Assembly (NCBI GenBank): GCA_003695705.1
Contig: RFHU01000174.1
Span: 1 to 54,689 of the forward strand
Direction: 5' to 3'
DNA: 54,689 nt
Source: Planctomycetota bacterium
Lineage (GTDB): Bacteria; Planctomycetota; J058
Shown piece by piece: positions 25,737-34,145 of this stretch. The notes beneath the pieces were generated by a model. That model saw only the letters and a program-made list of their open reading frames with translations, ran no database searches and was not told where the DNA came from. Position numbers and translations under genes: made by a program. Each line of letters starts with the position of its first letter. Position 1 is the stretch's first letter.

Positions 25737-27971
25737 ATGACCCCTTTGCGCTCCTTCCTCTTCGCCACGCTTCTCCTCACCGCGGGGGTGCCCGCCCGCG
25801 CGGAGAGCGACTTCGAAGGCCGCCTCACCCACCGTCCGCGCGTCGGCTTCGACGGCCGCGACGCCGCGCACATCGCCCGCACCATCCAGCGCATCGAGAA
25901 CCGAGAGGAGCCTTGGGCCGGCGCCTACGCTCGTCTGCGCGACCGCGCGGAACAGGGCCGCCCAATCCCGCACGGCGGGAGCGGCTGGAAGACCAAGCCG
26001 GACCCCTACAGCGTCCTTTACGGCCAGGAGGCACACAACGGGGAGATTGCCGCCGCCAAGGCAACGGTCGCTTGGCTGTGGACCCAGGGCCTCGACCCCT
26101 CGTGGCGTCCCCTCCCCCGCCTCCCCGGCGAAGCCAGCCCCGAGGGCTGGATCCGCCGCCAAGCCCAAGAAGCCGCCGACATCCTCGACGGGCTCTACGA
26201 CGACTGGCCCGTATGGCGAGGCTTCGAGGTCCTCGACCGCGGCATCAAGGCCGCGGACGCCCTCGTCATGCAACTCGCCGCCTACGACCTGCTGGCCGCC
26301 CTGCCCGCGTCCCTCCGCCCTGGACTGCAAAGGGCCGAGCGGCGCCTGGGAAACCTCGCCTCGGACTTGCGCTTCTGGGAGTGGCTGCTGGCCCTCTGGC
26401 GAAACAACCACACCGTGCGGGTGGCCAGCGGCCTGGGCATGGCCGCCGTGGTCCTCAACCGGCACCGCCGCTACCGCTGGTACGACCCGAAGACGTGGTG
26501 GCACCGACCCAAGGGCTGGATGCGCGCCGCGACCCGACGCCTGCACCCCACCCGCCGCTCGAGCGCTTGGCGCCATCAGGCCCAAGCCGGTGCCTGGGCC
26601 GAAGGGACGAGCTACTTCCATTACGCCGCCGACCTCGCCCTGCCCTTCTTCTCCACCTACCAGCGCTTCCTCTCCGGTCGGGGCGTGCCCTACCTCTCGA
26701 GCGACGCCGTGAACGACCCCGTGGCCTGGTGCATCGGCCTTCGTCTCCCCGACGGGCGCCGCCCCATCGTCGACAACGCGCGCCTCTACTTCGACACGAC
26801 CCCCGGCTACTTCCTCTCCCGCGGACGCGGCCGATCGCGCTCCTCCGCCGACCAGGAGCTCTTCCTCTGGGACTGGAAGCGCTCCGGCTATCCCGGCGCC
26901 CGCGGGCGCAGGGCCTTGTTCTTCTTCGCTGCCGACCCGACGCCGACTCTGGTCCAGCGAGCGGACGCCCTGACCGCCCCCCCCGGGACCGTGAGCCGCA
27001 TCGACGGACGCCGCGGCACCGCCGTCCTGCGCAGCGGCTGGGGACCCGACGACGCCCACGCCCTCGTCCTCGCCCAGGCCGGACTCATGCGCACCCGGGG
27101 CTACGGCCACGAGGCCGTCTCCAACGGCGCCTTCACCTACTTCGTCCACGGAGACCAGGTGACCATCGATCCCGGCTACTACGGCTGGCCCCAGGTCGAA
27201 AAGACCAACCGCGGGCGGCATCGCAGCATGGTCCTCGTCGACGGGGAGGGACCGCGCGGGGTGCACCGCTTCCTCGGATTTCTGCACTACCTCTCGGGCG
27301 GGACCGACACGCGCGTCGTCCCCGGTGCCCGGACTTCCGCTACAGGCTCCGTCCCCTCGGTCGAGGTGGAGAGCGAATACCGAGGAGCGCGTGTCCGCCG
27401 GACCGTCTTTCTCTTGGGAACGCGCGCCTTGCTGGTCGAAGACCGCTGCGAGGCCCGAACCGAAAAGACCTTCACCGCGCAGGTCCAGCTCAACGGCGGG
27501 ACGCCCAAGCAGCGCCCCCTCACGCGGACCCCGGCGGGCGTGCACTACGAGACCGCGCGCAAGCGCCTCCAGGCCGCGGTCGGGTTCACCGCCAGCGCGC
27601 CGGCGACCATCACCACCTCGACCCGCGAGAGCAGCACGGGCGAACGCCCCGACGGACACGAAGCGGTCGAGTGCACGGCACGCGGCCGATCCGTCCGCTT
27701 CTTGACCGCCGTGGCCGCGGCCCCGCCGGGCGCGGTCGCGCCCGAGGTCCACGCCCTTCGGGCAAGCGGCGGCGCCCTCGCTCTGGCCGTGGTGTCGGGC
27801 GGAGAGACCGATGTGGTCGTCTCCAATCCCGCCGGAACGCCAGTGGACGTGGATCCTGGCGCGGGCCTCCCGCGCGTTCGCACCAGCCACGCTCTCGCGG
27901 TGGTCCGCTTCGACGCGCAAGGTCGCGGACGCACCGTGTGGACCGTCGGTTCCGGGAGCCTGAGCTACTGA
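25737..27971 (+). CDS. Secreted heparinase II/III-like polysaccharide lyase (putative)
   Basis: This 744-residue protein has a signal peptide (LLLTAGVPARA). The first 330 residues are helical, as expected for the (alpha/alpha) toroid of heparinase II/III and alginate lyase families (VGFDGRDAAHIARTIQRIE, then EGTSYFHYAADLALPFF). The later beta-rich part contains the family core RGYGHEAVSNGAFTYFVHG with TIDPGYYGWPQVEKTNRGRH. There a His-rich turn replaces the more usual HxHxD. It would cleave uronate-containing polysaccharide by beta-elimination; the substrate cannot be told. Activity is not certain given the altered core. The ATG is chosen because the signal peptide starts there. The stop overlaps the next ATG by one base (TGATG). 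Confidence 0.75.
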   Translation: MTPLRSFLFATLLLTAGVPARAESDFEGRLTHRPRVGFDGRDAAHIARTIQRIENREEPWAGAYARLRDRAEQGRPIPHGGSGWKTKPDPYSVLYGQEAHNGEIAAAKATVAWLWTQGLDPSWRPLPRLPGEASPEGWIRRQAQEAADILDGLYDDWPVWRGFEVLDRGIKAADALVMQLAAYDLLAALPASLRPGLQRAERRLGNLASDLRFWEWLLALWRNNHTVRVASGLGMAAVVLNRHRRYRWYDPKTWWHRPKGWMRAATRRLHPTRRSSAWRHQAQAGAWAEGTSYFHYAADLALPFFSTYQRFLSGRGVPYLSSDAVNDPVAWCIGLRLPDGRRPIVDNARLYFDTTPGYFLSRGRGRSRSSADQELFLWDWKRSGYPGARGRRALFFFAADPTPTLVQRADALTAPPGTVSRIDGRRGTAVLRSGWGPDDAHALVLAQAGLMRTRGYGHEAVSNGAFTYFVHGDQVTIDPGYYGWPQVEKTNRGRHRSMVLVDGEGPRGVHRFLGFLHYLSGGTDTRVVPGARTSATGSVPSVEVESEYRGARVRRTVFLLGTRALLVEDRCEARTEKTFTAQVQLNGGTPKQRPLTRTPAGVHYETARKRLQAAVGFTASAPATITTSTRESSTGERPDGHEAVECTARGRSVRFLTAVAAAPPGAVAPEVHALRASGGALALAVVSGGETDVVVSNPAGTPVDVDPGAGLPRVRTSHALAVVRFDAQGRGRTVWTVGSGSLSY

Positions 27972-28834
27972 TGCCCGTGCGCGGCCTGTGGGAGACCCTC
28001 GCCTGCGTCCTCTGCGCGGGGATCGCTCTCTTCGCCCTCGCCCCGGCCGCGCCGCCACGCACGGACGGCTCGCCAGCGCAGGCGCAGCGCCGTCCGCAAG
28101 GCCGAGCCACGACGAGGACGCTCGCAGCCAGTGTGCGCTCCGTTTCCCATAAGGCCGCACACGCGGTCTCGACCGCGAAGGCGCTGCCCTCCCCGCAGCA
28201 CGGCGGGAGCTCCGCGGCTCTGGCCGCCCTCGAGCGGGCAAGCCGTGCCGACGACGCCGGCGCGCTCCTGAGCCTCGCGCGCGCCGAGCGCTCGCCGGTG
28301 CGCTACGAAGCCCTGCGGCGGGCGCTGGCGCGCGGCGGGCCTCGGCTCCTCGACGCTCTGCGCGACGCCTTCGAGGACCCCGACCCGATCCTCCACGCAC
28401 TCTTGGGGGACGCCTTCGCCGCCGGAGGCCGGGCCGACGACGCCGAGGCGCTCGCGGCGCTGCTCCCACGCCTCGCCCCCTCGGCCCGCCGCGCGGCGGC
28501 CGGCGCGGTCCTGGCCATCGCCGCACGCACCGAGGTCTCATTGAGTTCCTTCCTGAGCGCGCGCGACGTGCTCTTGCTCGACGCACGCGGAAAAGACCCC
28601 GCAGGGGCGGAGGAGGCCCTTGACGCGCTCTCGCGCGGTGGAGAGCGCATCCACGAAGCGCTCGCCTCCCTGGCTTGGGACCGCGGGCTCGACCCCGGGA
28701 TCCGCCTCCTCGCCTGCGAAGAGTTGCTCGCGCGCGGCGACGCCGCCGCGCGCGCCCCCCTCGAAGCCCTCGCCTGCGACGACCCGGACGGGCCCGCCGG
28801 AACCCTCGCCCGGGCGCACCTCGACCGTCCCTGA
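27971..28834 (+). CDS. HEAT-like helical protein with N-terminal anchor
   Basis: This 287-residue protein is translationally coupled to the lyase (TGATG). A hydrophobic N-terminal segment (LACVLCAGIALFALAPAA) serves as a signal or anchor, followed by a disordered Arg/Ala/Thr-rich stretch (30-85). The rest (90-287) is Ala/Leu/Asp-rich helical repeats of HEAT type with recurring ALLGDAF, LLACEELLARGD and SPVRYEALRRAL. This is a likely periplasmic binding scaffold working with the lyase; the partnership is inferred from coupling. Confidence 0.72.
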   Translation: MPVRGLWETLACVLCAGIALFALAPAAPPRTDGSPAQAQRRPQGRATTRTLAASVRSVSHKAAHAVSTAKALPSPQHGGSSAALAALERASRADDAGALLSLARAERSPVRYEALRRALARGGPRLLDALRDAFEDPDPILHALLGDAFAAGGRADDAEALAALLPRLAPSARRAAAGAVLAIAARTEVSLSSFLSARDVLLLDARGKDPAGAEEALDALSRGGERIHEALASLAWDRGLDPGIRLLACEELLARGDAAARAPLEALACDDPDGPAGTLARAHLDRP

Positions 28835-28835
28835 G

Positions 28836-28848
28836 CTTCGCGGCGAAG
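28836..28848. terminator. Short hairpin between convergent genes
   Basis: CTTCG, loop CGG, CGAAG lies in the 27-base gap between genes converging from 28834 and 28862. It could stop transcription in both directions, but no T-run follows. Confidence 0.35.
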
Positions 28849-28861
28849 TCCTCGCCCGGCC

Positions 28862-31800
28862 TCAACGGAACGCGGCGAGGAAGCCCTCCCAGCGCGGATC
28901 GCTACGGAATTCGGCGAGGTGCAGTGCACCGCGCACCCACTCCTGCCAGCGCTGGAACTGTTTCTTCCCCCACAGATCGACGAAGGTGCGCCCTCGCGCG
29001 TCGCGCCACGTGCGGAGTTTCTCCAACTGCGCGAAGGACTCCTCGAGCCGGTCCGGAGCGTAGATCCAGAGCCGGTAGAGCCAGTCCTCGTAGGGGCGGG
29101 GAGCGAAGGCAGGATCGGGAACGCTGCGCGCGAGGTCGTCAACCAGCGAAAGGTCGCGCTCCACCTGCTCTCGTGGGCCTCCCGCCAGCGCCACCAGATG
29201 CGCGCGCGGATAGAGAAAACCAGAGAGACCCGGCGCCAGGCGCAGGAGCCGGTCGATCCGGCGCACGACTTCCCGCGGAGAGGCGTCTTGCGAGTATTCG
29301 ACGCCCTTGAATTCCCCGAAGGTCAGTCCCAGGTAGTGGTCCAGGATCCAGGGGACCTGGTGCAAGGGCGCCTCGGCGTCCTCCGCGAGCAGGATCTTGG
29401 TCTCGTCGCGAGGGTACTTCACCGCGCCGAAGCGCGTATCCTGCACCCAATCGGTCATGAAGTCGAAGACGAAGGAGTAGGCCGCCCCCGGGGTGAGTTC
29501 GAAGGCGCGCAGGTAGAGGAGGCGGTTCTGCGGCGTCCGACCCTGGCTGCGGTTGACGGCGGCCGCGAACTGATCTCGCGCCGTGACGTCCCAGGGATAG
29601 ACCTTCAGGACCGCTCGCGCGCGCTCGAGCCGCACCGCGTCGCTGCCCCCGGGATGCTTCCTGCGCACGGCGGCGATCGCTCGCCGAAGTTCGGGCGTAA
29701 AGGGTTTCCGTGGCTTCTGCGGCGGCAGGAGGCGAGCCCAGTCGAGGAGCGGTGGTTCGCCCGGGTCCGGCGGCGACGCGCCGGTCAGGCCCGCCAGTCG
29801 AACCAGCCCGGCCCGGACGGGCACCAGAGACGGCTGCCCGGCCAGCCGGGCACGCAACAGCGCCTGCGCCCGCAACGCCAGGTCCTTGCGTCCCAGGAGC
29901 CGCGCCGAACGGGCCAGGAACAAGCCTCGCCCGAGAGCCCCCTCGAGCTGGTCGGCCTCGGCCACGAAGGCCGCCTCCAAGGCGCCGCTCCGCTGCGGGT
30001 CCAAACGAGCGAGGAGGTAGTGGGCGTCAAGGTCGCCCGGCAGCCCGCGGAGGGCTTCTGCAGCGGCGCGGCGTGCGGCCGAGGCGTCGCCTCGAGCGCG
30101 CAAGACCCAGCCGAAGGCCCGCAGCGCGCGGGCGAGACGAGGCGAGGGCGGACGGTCGCGGGGGACGTCCTCGAACAGCGCCGCGAAGCGGTCGGGGTCC
30201 GGCGGAGGCTCGGCTCCGCGGTCCGCACGCCAGCGGGCGTGGAGGACAGCGAGTTCCGGCCCCGCCCCGTCCAGAGCGGCGTAGGGCTCCTCCTCCCCCG
30301 CAGCGTCCGCTAGGTCGGCAAGAAGCACGTCCGCCTCGGGGAGCCCCCGCAGTGCCTCCGCCTCGCCGCGCACCGATTCCCCCGCGAGCCAGCGCGCACG
30401 AGCGAGGAGCGCGCGGAGGACATGCGAGTCGGGGCAGCGTTCTCGAGCCCACGCCAGCTCCGCAGCGGCTGCGAGGGGTCGCCCTTGCAGGAAGCGCAAG
30501 GACGCCAGGCGACGTGCGATCTCTTCGTCGGAGGGGTCGCGCAGGAGGGCCTGGCGGCAGGCCTCCGCCGCCGCGTCCACCTCCTGCGCCGCCAGCAGGG
30601 CCTCACCCCAGCGCAGGAGCAGGCGGCCGGGCTTCCTCGCCGTCGGCAGGGCACGCTCGATGACTCGCTGGGCCGCGACCCGCTCTCCCTCCGCCCACAG
30701 GGCTCGGGCGCGCAGGAGTTCGGCCTCGCCCGCACGAAGCTCGCCGAGCCGGCGCCGCGCGTCGGCGTAGTCGCCGCGCCGCAGCGCGTCGCGTGCCTCG
30801 AGCAAGGCGAGCGCCTCGCCGTCGCCGGGAGCCTCGCGCAGCGCCGCGAGGTATCGCTCCGCCTCCTCGGACCGACCGAGGCGCCAACAAGCGCGCACCT
30901 GCAGGGCGAGGAGGCGTGGCTGCTCGCTGGGCGTCGCGCCGTCTCTCGCCTCTCCAACCAAGCGCATGGCCTCCCGCGCGGCCCGCCCCGACCCTTCGGA
31001 GAGCGCGAGCTCCGCACGACGTACCAAGGCGCCCCGGCGCAACGCATGCAGCCTCGCTGCGTCCTCGCTGGCTCCCGCGGGCCCCGCGAGGAGCCCACGA
31101 GCTGCCGCGATGGCTTCGTCGAGCCCACGGGCCGCCTCGGGAAGGGAGAGGGTGTGGGAGTCGGTGACGGCTCGCTCGAGCCGCGCAGCCACCTCGGCGG
31201 CCTTGGCGCGAAGCGCCGCCGCCTGCTTGGCCTCTCGGAAGTGTCGGCGCACGGTTCGAAACACGAGCGCCGCTCCGACGAGGACCGCAAGGCCGAGGAC
31301 GATCGTTCCGAGCACGAAGCCGAGGGAGCGACGATGCTTCTCGGCGGCAATGGCCACCCGGCGCACGGTGCTCACGGCGCTAGCCTGCGGATCTTCGCCG
31401 CGCAAGCAGCGCTCGATGTCCTCGGCGAGTTCGAGTGCCGACGCGTAGCGGAGTTCGGGCGCCTTCTCGAGCGCCTTGAACGCCACCCGTTCGAGCTGTG
31501 GTTCGAGCACACCGTGGGCCACGAAAGGCCGCGGGTGCTCCTCGAGGATCCGCCGGTAGAGCTCGATGGCCGTGTTGGCCTCGAAGGGGAGCTCACCGGT
31601 CACGAGCTGGTAGAGGAGGACCCCCAGGGCGAAGACGTCGGTGTGGGGCCCCATGGCCTCGACGTTCCCGGTGGCCTGTTCGGGGGCCATGTAGAAGGGA
31701 GTGCCCATGACGGCCCCCTCCTGGGTGAGCTGCGTCGTCCCATCGATGTTCTTGGCCAGCCCGAAGTCGGTGACCCTCGGACGCCCCGCGGAGTCGATCA

Positions 31801-32647
31801 GGATGTTCGCCGGCTTCAGGTCGCGGTGGATGTAGCCGTGCGTATGCGCGTGGTGGATCGCCCGGCACACCTTGGCGAGGATCTTCAGGCGTTCGGGGAG
31901 TTCGAAGCTGCGGAAGTCGTCGAGGCTCTTCCCCTCCACCAATTCCATGGCGTAGTAGAGGACGCCTTGGTGCTCGCCCACATCGTGGATCTTCACGATG
32001 TTCGGGTGATCGAGCTCGAACTGCGCGCGGGCCTCACGTCGAAACCGGTGCAACTGCTTCTCGGTCGCGCGGCTGCCCGCGAGCATCACCTTGAGGGCCA
32101 TGGCTTGCCCGCTCTCCGCATGGCGCACTCGGTACACGGCGCCCATGCCGCCTCGGGCGAGTTCGCGCTCCAGCACGTAGGCACCAAACAGCGTCGGGCC
32201 AGCTCCCCTCTGCGCGAGCACGTCCTTGCCCAGGCGAAAGGTGCCGCTGAGCTGGATGGCCTCCTCCCGCTGCGCGAAGCCCGAGGCGGTCACCGAGGCC
32301 GCCGGCGGCACCGGGACGGCCGCGCCGCAGCGCGGGCAGGGATGCTCGCGCGCGGTAGGGCCGGGCGCGGCGTAGACGGCGCTGCCGCAACCGGGGCAGA
32401 CGTGGCGCGAGCGCATCAGCTCGTGGATCAGGTTGAGGTGAACCGCGGGATCCAGCAGCCCGGCCTGCACGAGCGCGTCTCCGAGCCCGATCGGGCGTCC
32501 GGAGCGAAAGGACTCGGCCTGCGCGGTCAGCCCTGCCTCGATGGCGGCGGGCTCCAACAGGCCGAGGTGCGTGGCGAGACGCGCGAGGTAGTAGTCCTCC
32601 TCGCTGCACCACCGCGAGCCCGAGCTGGGAGGTGGCCGCGAGCTCAC
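28862..32647 (-). CDS. Giant transmembrane Ser/Thr kinase with zinc ribbon and TPR half
   Basis: This 1261-residue protein is the third gene of a sigma/anti-sigma/kinase operon. The order of domains is: an N-terminal helical module (15-80), a zinc ribbon (Cys84, Cys87, Cys104, Cys107) and a kinase domain (152-415). The kinase has GGMGAVYRV, Lys186, HRDLKPAN (274-281, Asp276), DFG (294-296) and APEQ (321-324). A membrane segment (443-464) follows, then an extracytoplasmic half of TPR-like repeats to about 950 and a 300-residue helical C-terminal domain. All catalytic residues are present, so it should be active. The GTG start overlaps the anti-sigma stop as GTGA. It may phosphorylate the sigma or anti-sigma factor; that is inference from coupling. 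Confidence 0.93.
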   Translation of the reverse strand: MSSRPPPSSGSRWCSEEDYYLARLATHLGLLEPAAIEAGLTAQAESFRSGRPIGLGDALVQAGLLDPAVHLNLIHELMRSRHVCPGCGSAVYAAPGPTAREHPCPRCGAAVPVPPAASVTASGFAQREEAIQLSGTFRLGKDVLAQRGAGPTLFGAYVLERELARGGMGAVYRVRHAESGQAMALKVMLAGSRATEKQLHRFRREARAQFELDHPNIVKIHDVGEHQGVLYYAMELVEGKSLDDFRSFELPERLKILAKVCRAIHHAHTHGYIHRDLKPANILIDSAGRPRVTDFGLAKNIDGTTQLTQEGAVMGTPFYMAPEQATGNVEAMGPHTDVFALGVLLYQLVTGELPFEANTAIELYRRILEEHPRPFVAHGVLEPQLERVAFKALEKAPELRYASALELAEDIERCLRGEDPQASAVSTVRRVAIAAEKHRRSLGFVLGTIVLGLAVLVGAALVFRTVRRHFREAKQAAALRAKAAEVAARLERAVTDSHTLSLPEAARGLDEAIAAARGLLAGPAGASEDAARLHALRRGALVRRAELALSEGSGRAAREAMRLVGEARDGATPSEQPRLLALQVRACWRLGRSEEAERYLAALREAPGDGEALALLEARDALRRGDYADARRRLGELRAGEAELLRARALWAEGERVAAQRVIERALPTARKPGRLLLRWGEALLAAQEVDAAAEACRQALLRDPSDEEIARRLASLRFLQGRPLAAAAELAWARERCPDSHVLRALLARARWLAGESVRGEAEALRGLPEADVLLADLADAAGEEEPYAALDGAGPELAVLHARWRADRGAEPPPDPDRFAALFEDVPRDRPPSPRLARALRAFGWVLRARGDASAARRAAAEALRGLPGDLDAHYLLARLDPQRSGALEAAFVAEADQLEGALGRGLFLARSARLLGRKDLALRAQALLRARLAGQPSLVPVRAGLVRLAGLTGASPPDPGEPPLLDWARLLPPQKPRKPFTPELRRAIAAVRRKHPGGSDAVRLERARAVLKVYPWDVTARDQFAAAVNRSQGRTPQNRLLYLRAFELTPGAAYSFVFDFMTDWVQDTRFGAVKYPRDETKILLAEDAEAPLHQVPWILDHYLGLTFGEFKGVEYSQDASPREVVRRIDRLLRLAPGLSGFLYPRAHLVALAGGPREQVERDLSLVDDLARSVPDPAFAPRPYEDWLYRLWIYAPDRLEESFAQLEKLRTWRDARGRTFVDLWGKKQFQRWQEWVRGALHLAEFRSDPRWEGFLAAFR

Positions 32648-33396
32648 GGAGACCTGTGCGCGAAGATGATCGGCCGCGCCAAGTCGTCGCCGCCGCCCCG
32701 CTCGTCGCGTCCGTCGGGGCCGACCGAGTAGAGGACGCCCCCGGAGGATCCTCGACCGAGGAAGCGGTAGGGCCTCCCGAAGGGGTCGAGGTAATCGCAC
32801 CCGCGCAAGCGGTCGGCCTCGAAGGGGTAGTAGGGCTGAGCGCCTTCCGCGCGTGGACCCGCGAGCGCCTCGACCAGCTCCGCCGCGTCGGCGGGAACCC
32901 GCCCCGGATGCTCGCGCACGTAGCGCGCAAGCGCGATCGCCAGCGCGTTCAGCTCGTTCAGGGCGGCGATCCGCTGAGCGGCTCGCTGCTGGACCCTGGC
33001 GGCCATGTAGGTCCCCGCGTAGGCCGCCGCCATGAGGACCACGGCGAGCAGGTTGAGGACGTAGAAAAAGAGCCGCTGCGCCCTCCGGCGCTCGCGCCGC
33101 CTCTCCGCAACCGCCTCGCCTCGGACGCGTTCTCGCACGCGGGCGAGCACCCTCGCCTCCGAGGAGGCCATGGCCTCCGCGGCGAACTCGCTGGCGCGGG
33201 CGAGGCGTCCGTCGAGCTCGCGCATGACCGCGGCCGCCTCCCCTCCGCCGCTCCCGCTCACGTAGGCCTCGATGCGCTCCTCGCAGGACGGGCAGCCGGC
33301 GCTCAGATGGTCCTCGAGCCCTCGCTGCTCCTCCTCGCTGAGCGCCGGCCCCTCGAGGTCGCGCTCGCAGAGTTCGAGGAAAGGGCACGAGGTCAT
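32644..33396 (-). CDS. Zinc-finger anti-sigma factor fused to a pseudopilin-like domain
   Basis: The 250-residue protein begins with a ZAS-type zinc finger (Cys10, then DHLSAGCPSCEE with His30, Cys35, Cys38), which binds ECF sigma factors. A single membrane segment spans 109-129. The outer part (145-245) resembles the C-terminal body of type II secretion major pseudopilins: ALAIALARYVREHPGRVPAD, then DYLDPFGRPYRFLG, LYSVGPDGR and GGGDDLARPI. Normal anti-sigma factors have unrelated sensor domains here. The ATG overlaps the sigma stop (ATGA) and the stop overlaps the kinase GTG (GTGA). It should tether and inhibit the sigma factor; the pseudopilin-like domain presumably senses the periplasm. 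Confidence 0.85.
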   Translation of the reverse strand: MTSCPFLELCERDLEGPALSEEEQRGLEDHLSAGCPSCEERIEAYVSGSGGGEAAAVMRELDGRLARASEFAAEAMASSEARVLARVRERVRGEAVAERRRERRRAQRLFFYVLNLLAVVLMAAAYAGTYMAARVQQRAAQRIAALNELNALAIALARYVREHPGRVPADAAELVEALAGPRAEGAQPYYPFEADRLRGCDYLDPFGRPYRFLGRGSSGGVLYSVGPDGRDERGGGDDLARPIIFAHRSP

Positions 33397-33983
33397 CGCG
33401 GACCCTCCAGCCGCAGACGAACGCCCAAACGCTCCTGAAGCATCTTCGTGGCCCTGTGCAAACGGTTCGCGATGGTCCCAGGGGGTTCGCCGAGGTGCTC
33501 GGCGATCTGCTTGTAGGACATCTTCTCCACGTAGCGCAGCGTGACCACCAGCGCGTATTTCTCGGGGAGCCGCCCGACGGCCTCGAGGACGCGCCGGTGC
33601 TCCTCGGCCGCTTCCAGCTCGGATCCGACCCCGGCCTCGGCCCGACGCAGGCGGGCGCTCTCGGCGCGGATCAACCCCTGCTCGTCGAGGGTCACCACCC
33701 CCTTGCGGCGCTCCTTGCGTCGCGACCAGTCGATGCACAGTTTGAGGGTGATGTGGTAGAGCCAGGCGCCGAAGCGGTCCGGAGCGCGCAGGCTGGGCAA
33801 GGCCCGGAACGCGCGCACGAGGGCCTCCTGCACGAGGTCTTCCGCGTCGGTCCGGTGGCCGGTCTTCTGGTACGCCAGCACCGAGATCATGCGGAAGTAG
33901 CGCTCGGCGAGGACCCCGAAGGCCTCGTCGTCCCCGGCCAGAGTCCGCTCGACGAGTTCGCCATCGGAGGGCCGCGCGTCCAC
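33393..33983 (-). CDS. ECF-type RNA polymerase sigma factor
   Basis: This protein has about 196 residues. Region 2 is clear (FGVLAERYFRMISVLAYQ, then DAEDLVQEALVRAFRALP and FGAWLYHITLKLCIDW). Region 4 has the helix-turn-helix (LPEKYALVVTLRYVEKMSYK, QIAEHLGEPPGTIANRLHRA). It directs transcription of a stress or envelope regulon. I choose the GTG at 33983 because TACAAT lies exactly six bases upstream and the conserved sequence begins soon after (DGELVERTLAGDDEAF). A longer version starting at 34019 is possible. It is the first gene of the sigma/anti-sigma/kinase operon, and its stop overlaps the anti-sigma ATG. Confidence 0.93.
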   Translation of the reverse strand: MDARPSDGELVERTLAGDDEAFGVLAERYFRMISVLAYQKTGHRTDAEDLVQEALVRAFRALPSLRAPDRFGAWLYHITLKLCIDWSRRKERRKGVVTLDEQGLIRAESARLRRAEAGVGSELEAAEEHRRVLEAVGRLPEKYALVVTLRYVEKMSYKQIAEHLGEPPGTIANRLHRATKMLQERLGVRLRLEGPR

Positions 33984-33989
33984 AGATCG

Positions 33990-33995
33990 ATTGTA
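33990..33995 (-). promoter_or_regulatory. Leaderless -10 box of the sigma operon (TACAAT)
   Basis: On the minus strand TACAAT, five of six matches to TATAAT, is followed by six bases and the GTG at 33983. No Shine-Dalgarno sequence is present. No clear -35 is seen at 17 bases. Confidence 0.5.
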
Positions 33996-34067
33996 GTTAG
34001 GCACGCCGAGCGAGGCCACACCGCCCCGAGCAGCCTCCCCGCCAGGCCTCGGGGACCCAGCGCCGAG

Positions 34068-34095
34068 TTGACACCTTGTGCGGAGGGACTAAAAT
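34068..34095 (+). promoter_or_regulatory. Strong housekeeping-type promoter
   Basis: TTGACA (34068-34073), a 16-base spacer and TAAAAT (34090-34095) give near-consensus -35 and -10 boxes, rare in such GC-rich DNA. Transcription would begin near 34102, about 44 bases before the lipoprotein ATG at 34146. Confidence 0.7.
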
Positions 34096-34145
34096 CCTTC
34101 CGCGTCCGTTCTTACGCGCGAGGCGGACGCCACGGAGAAGGACCC

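Noticed and set aside
23085..28865. A very long open frame on the minus strand (over 1900 codons)
   Set aside because: It is antisense to the kinase, lyase and HEAT genes. Its residue content is Arg/Gly/Ala-rich with no domain, and GC-rich DNA readily leaves such frames open.
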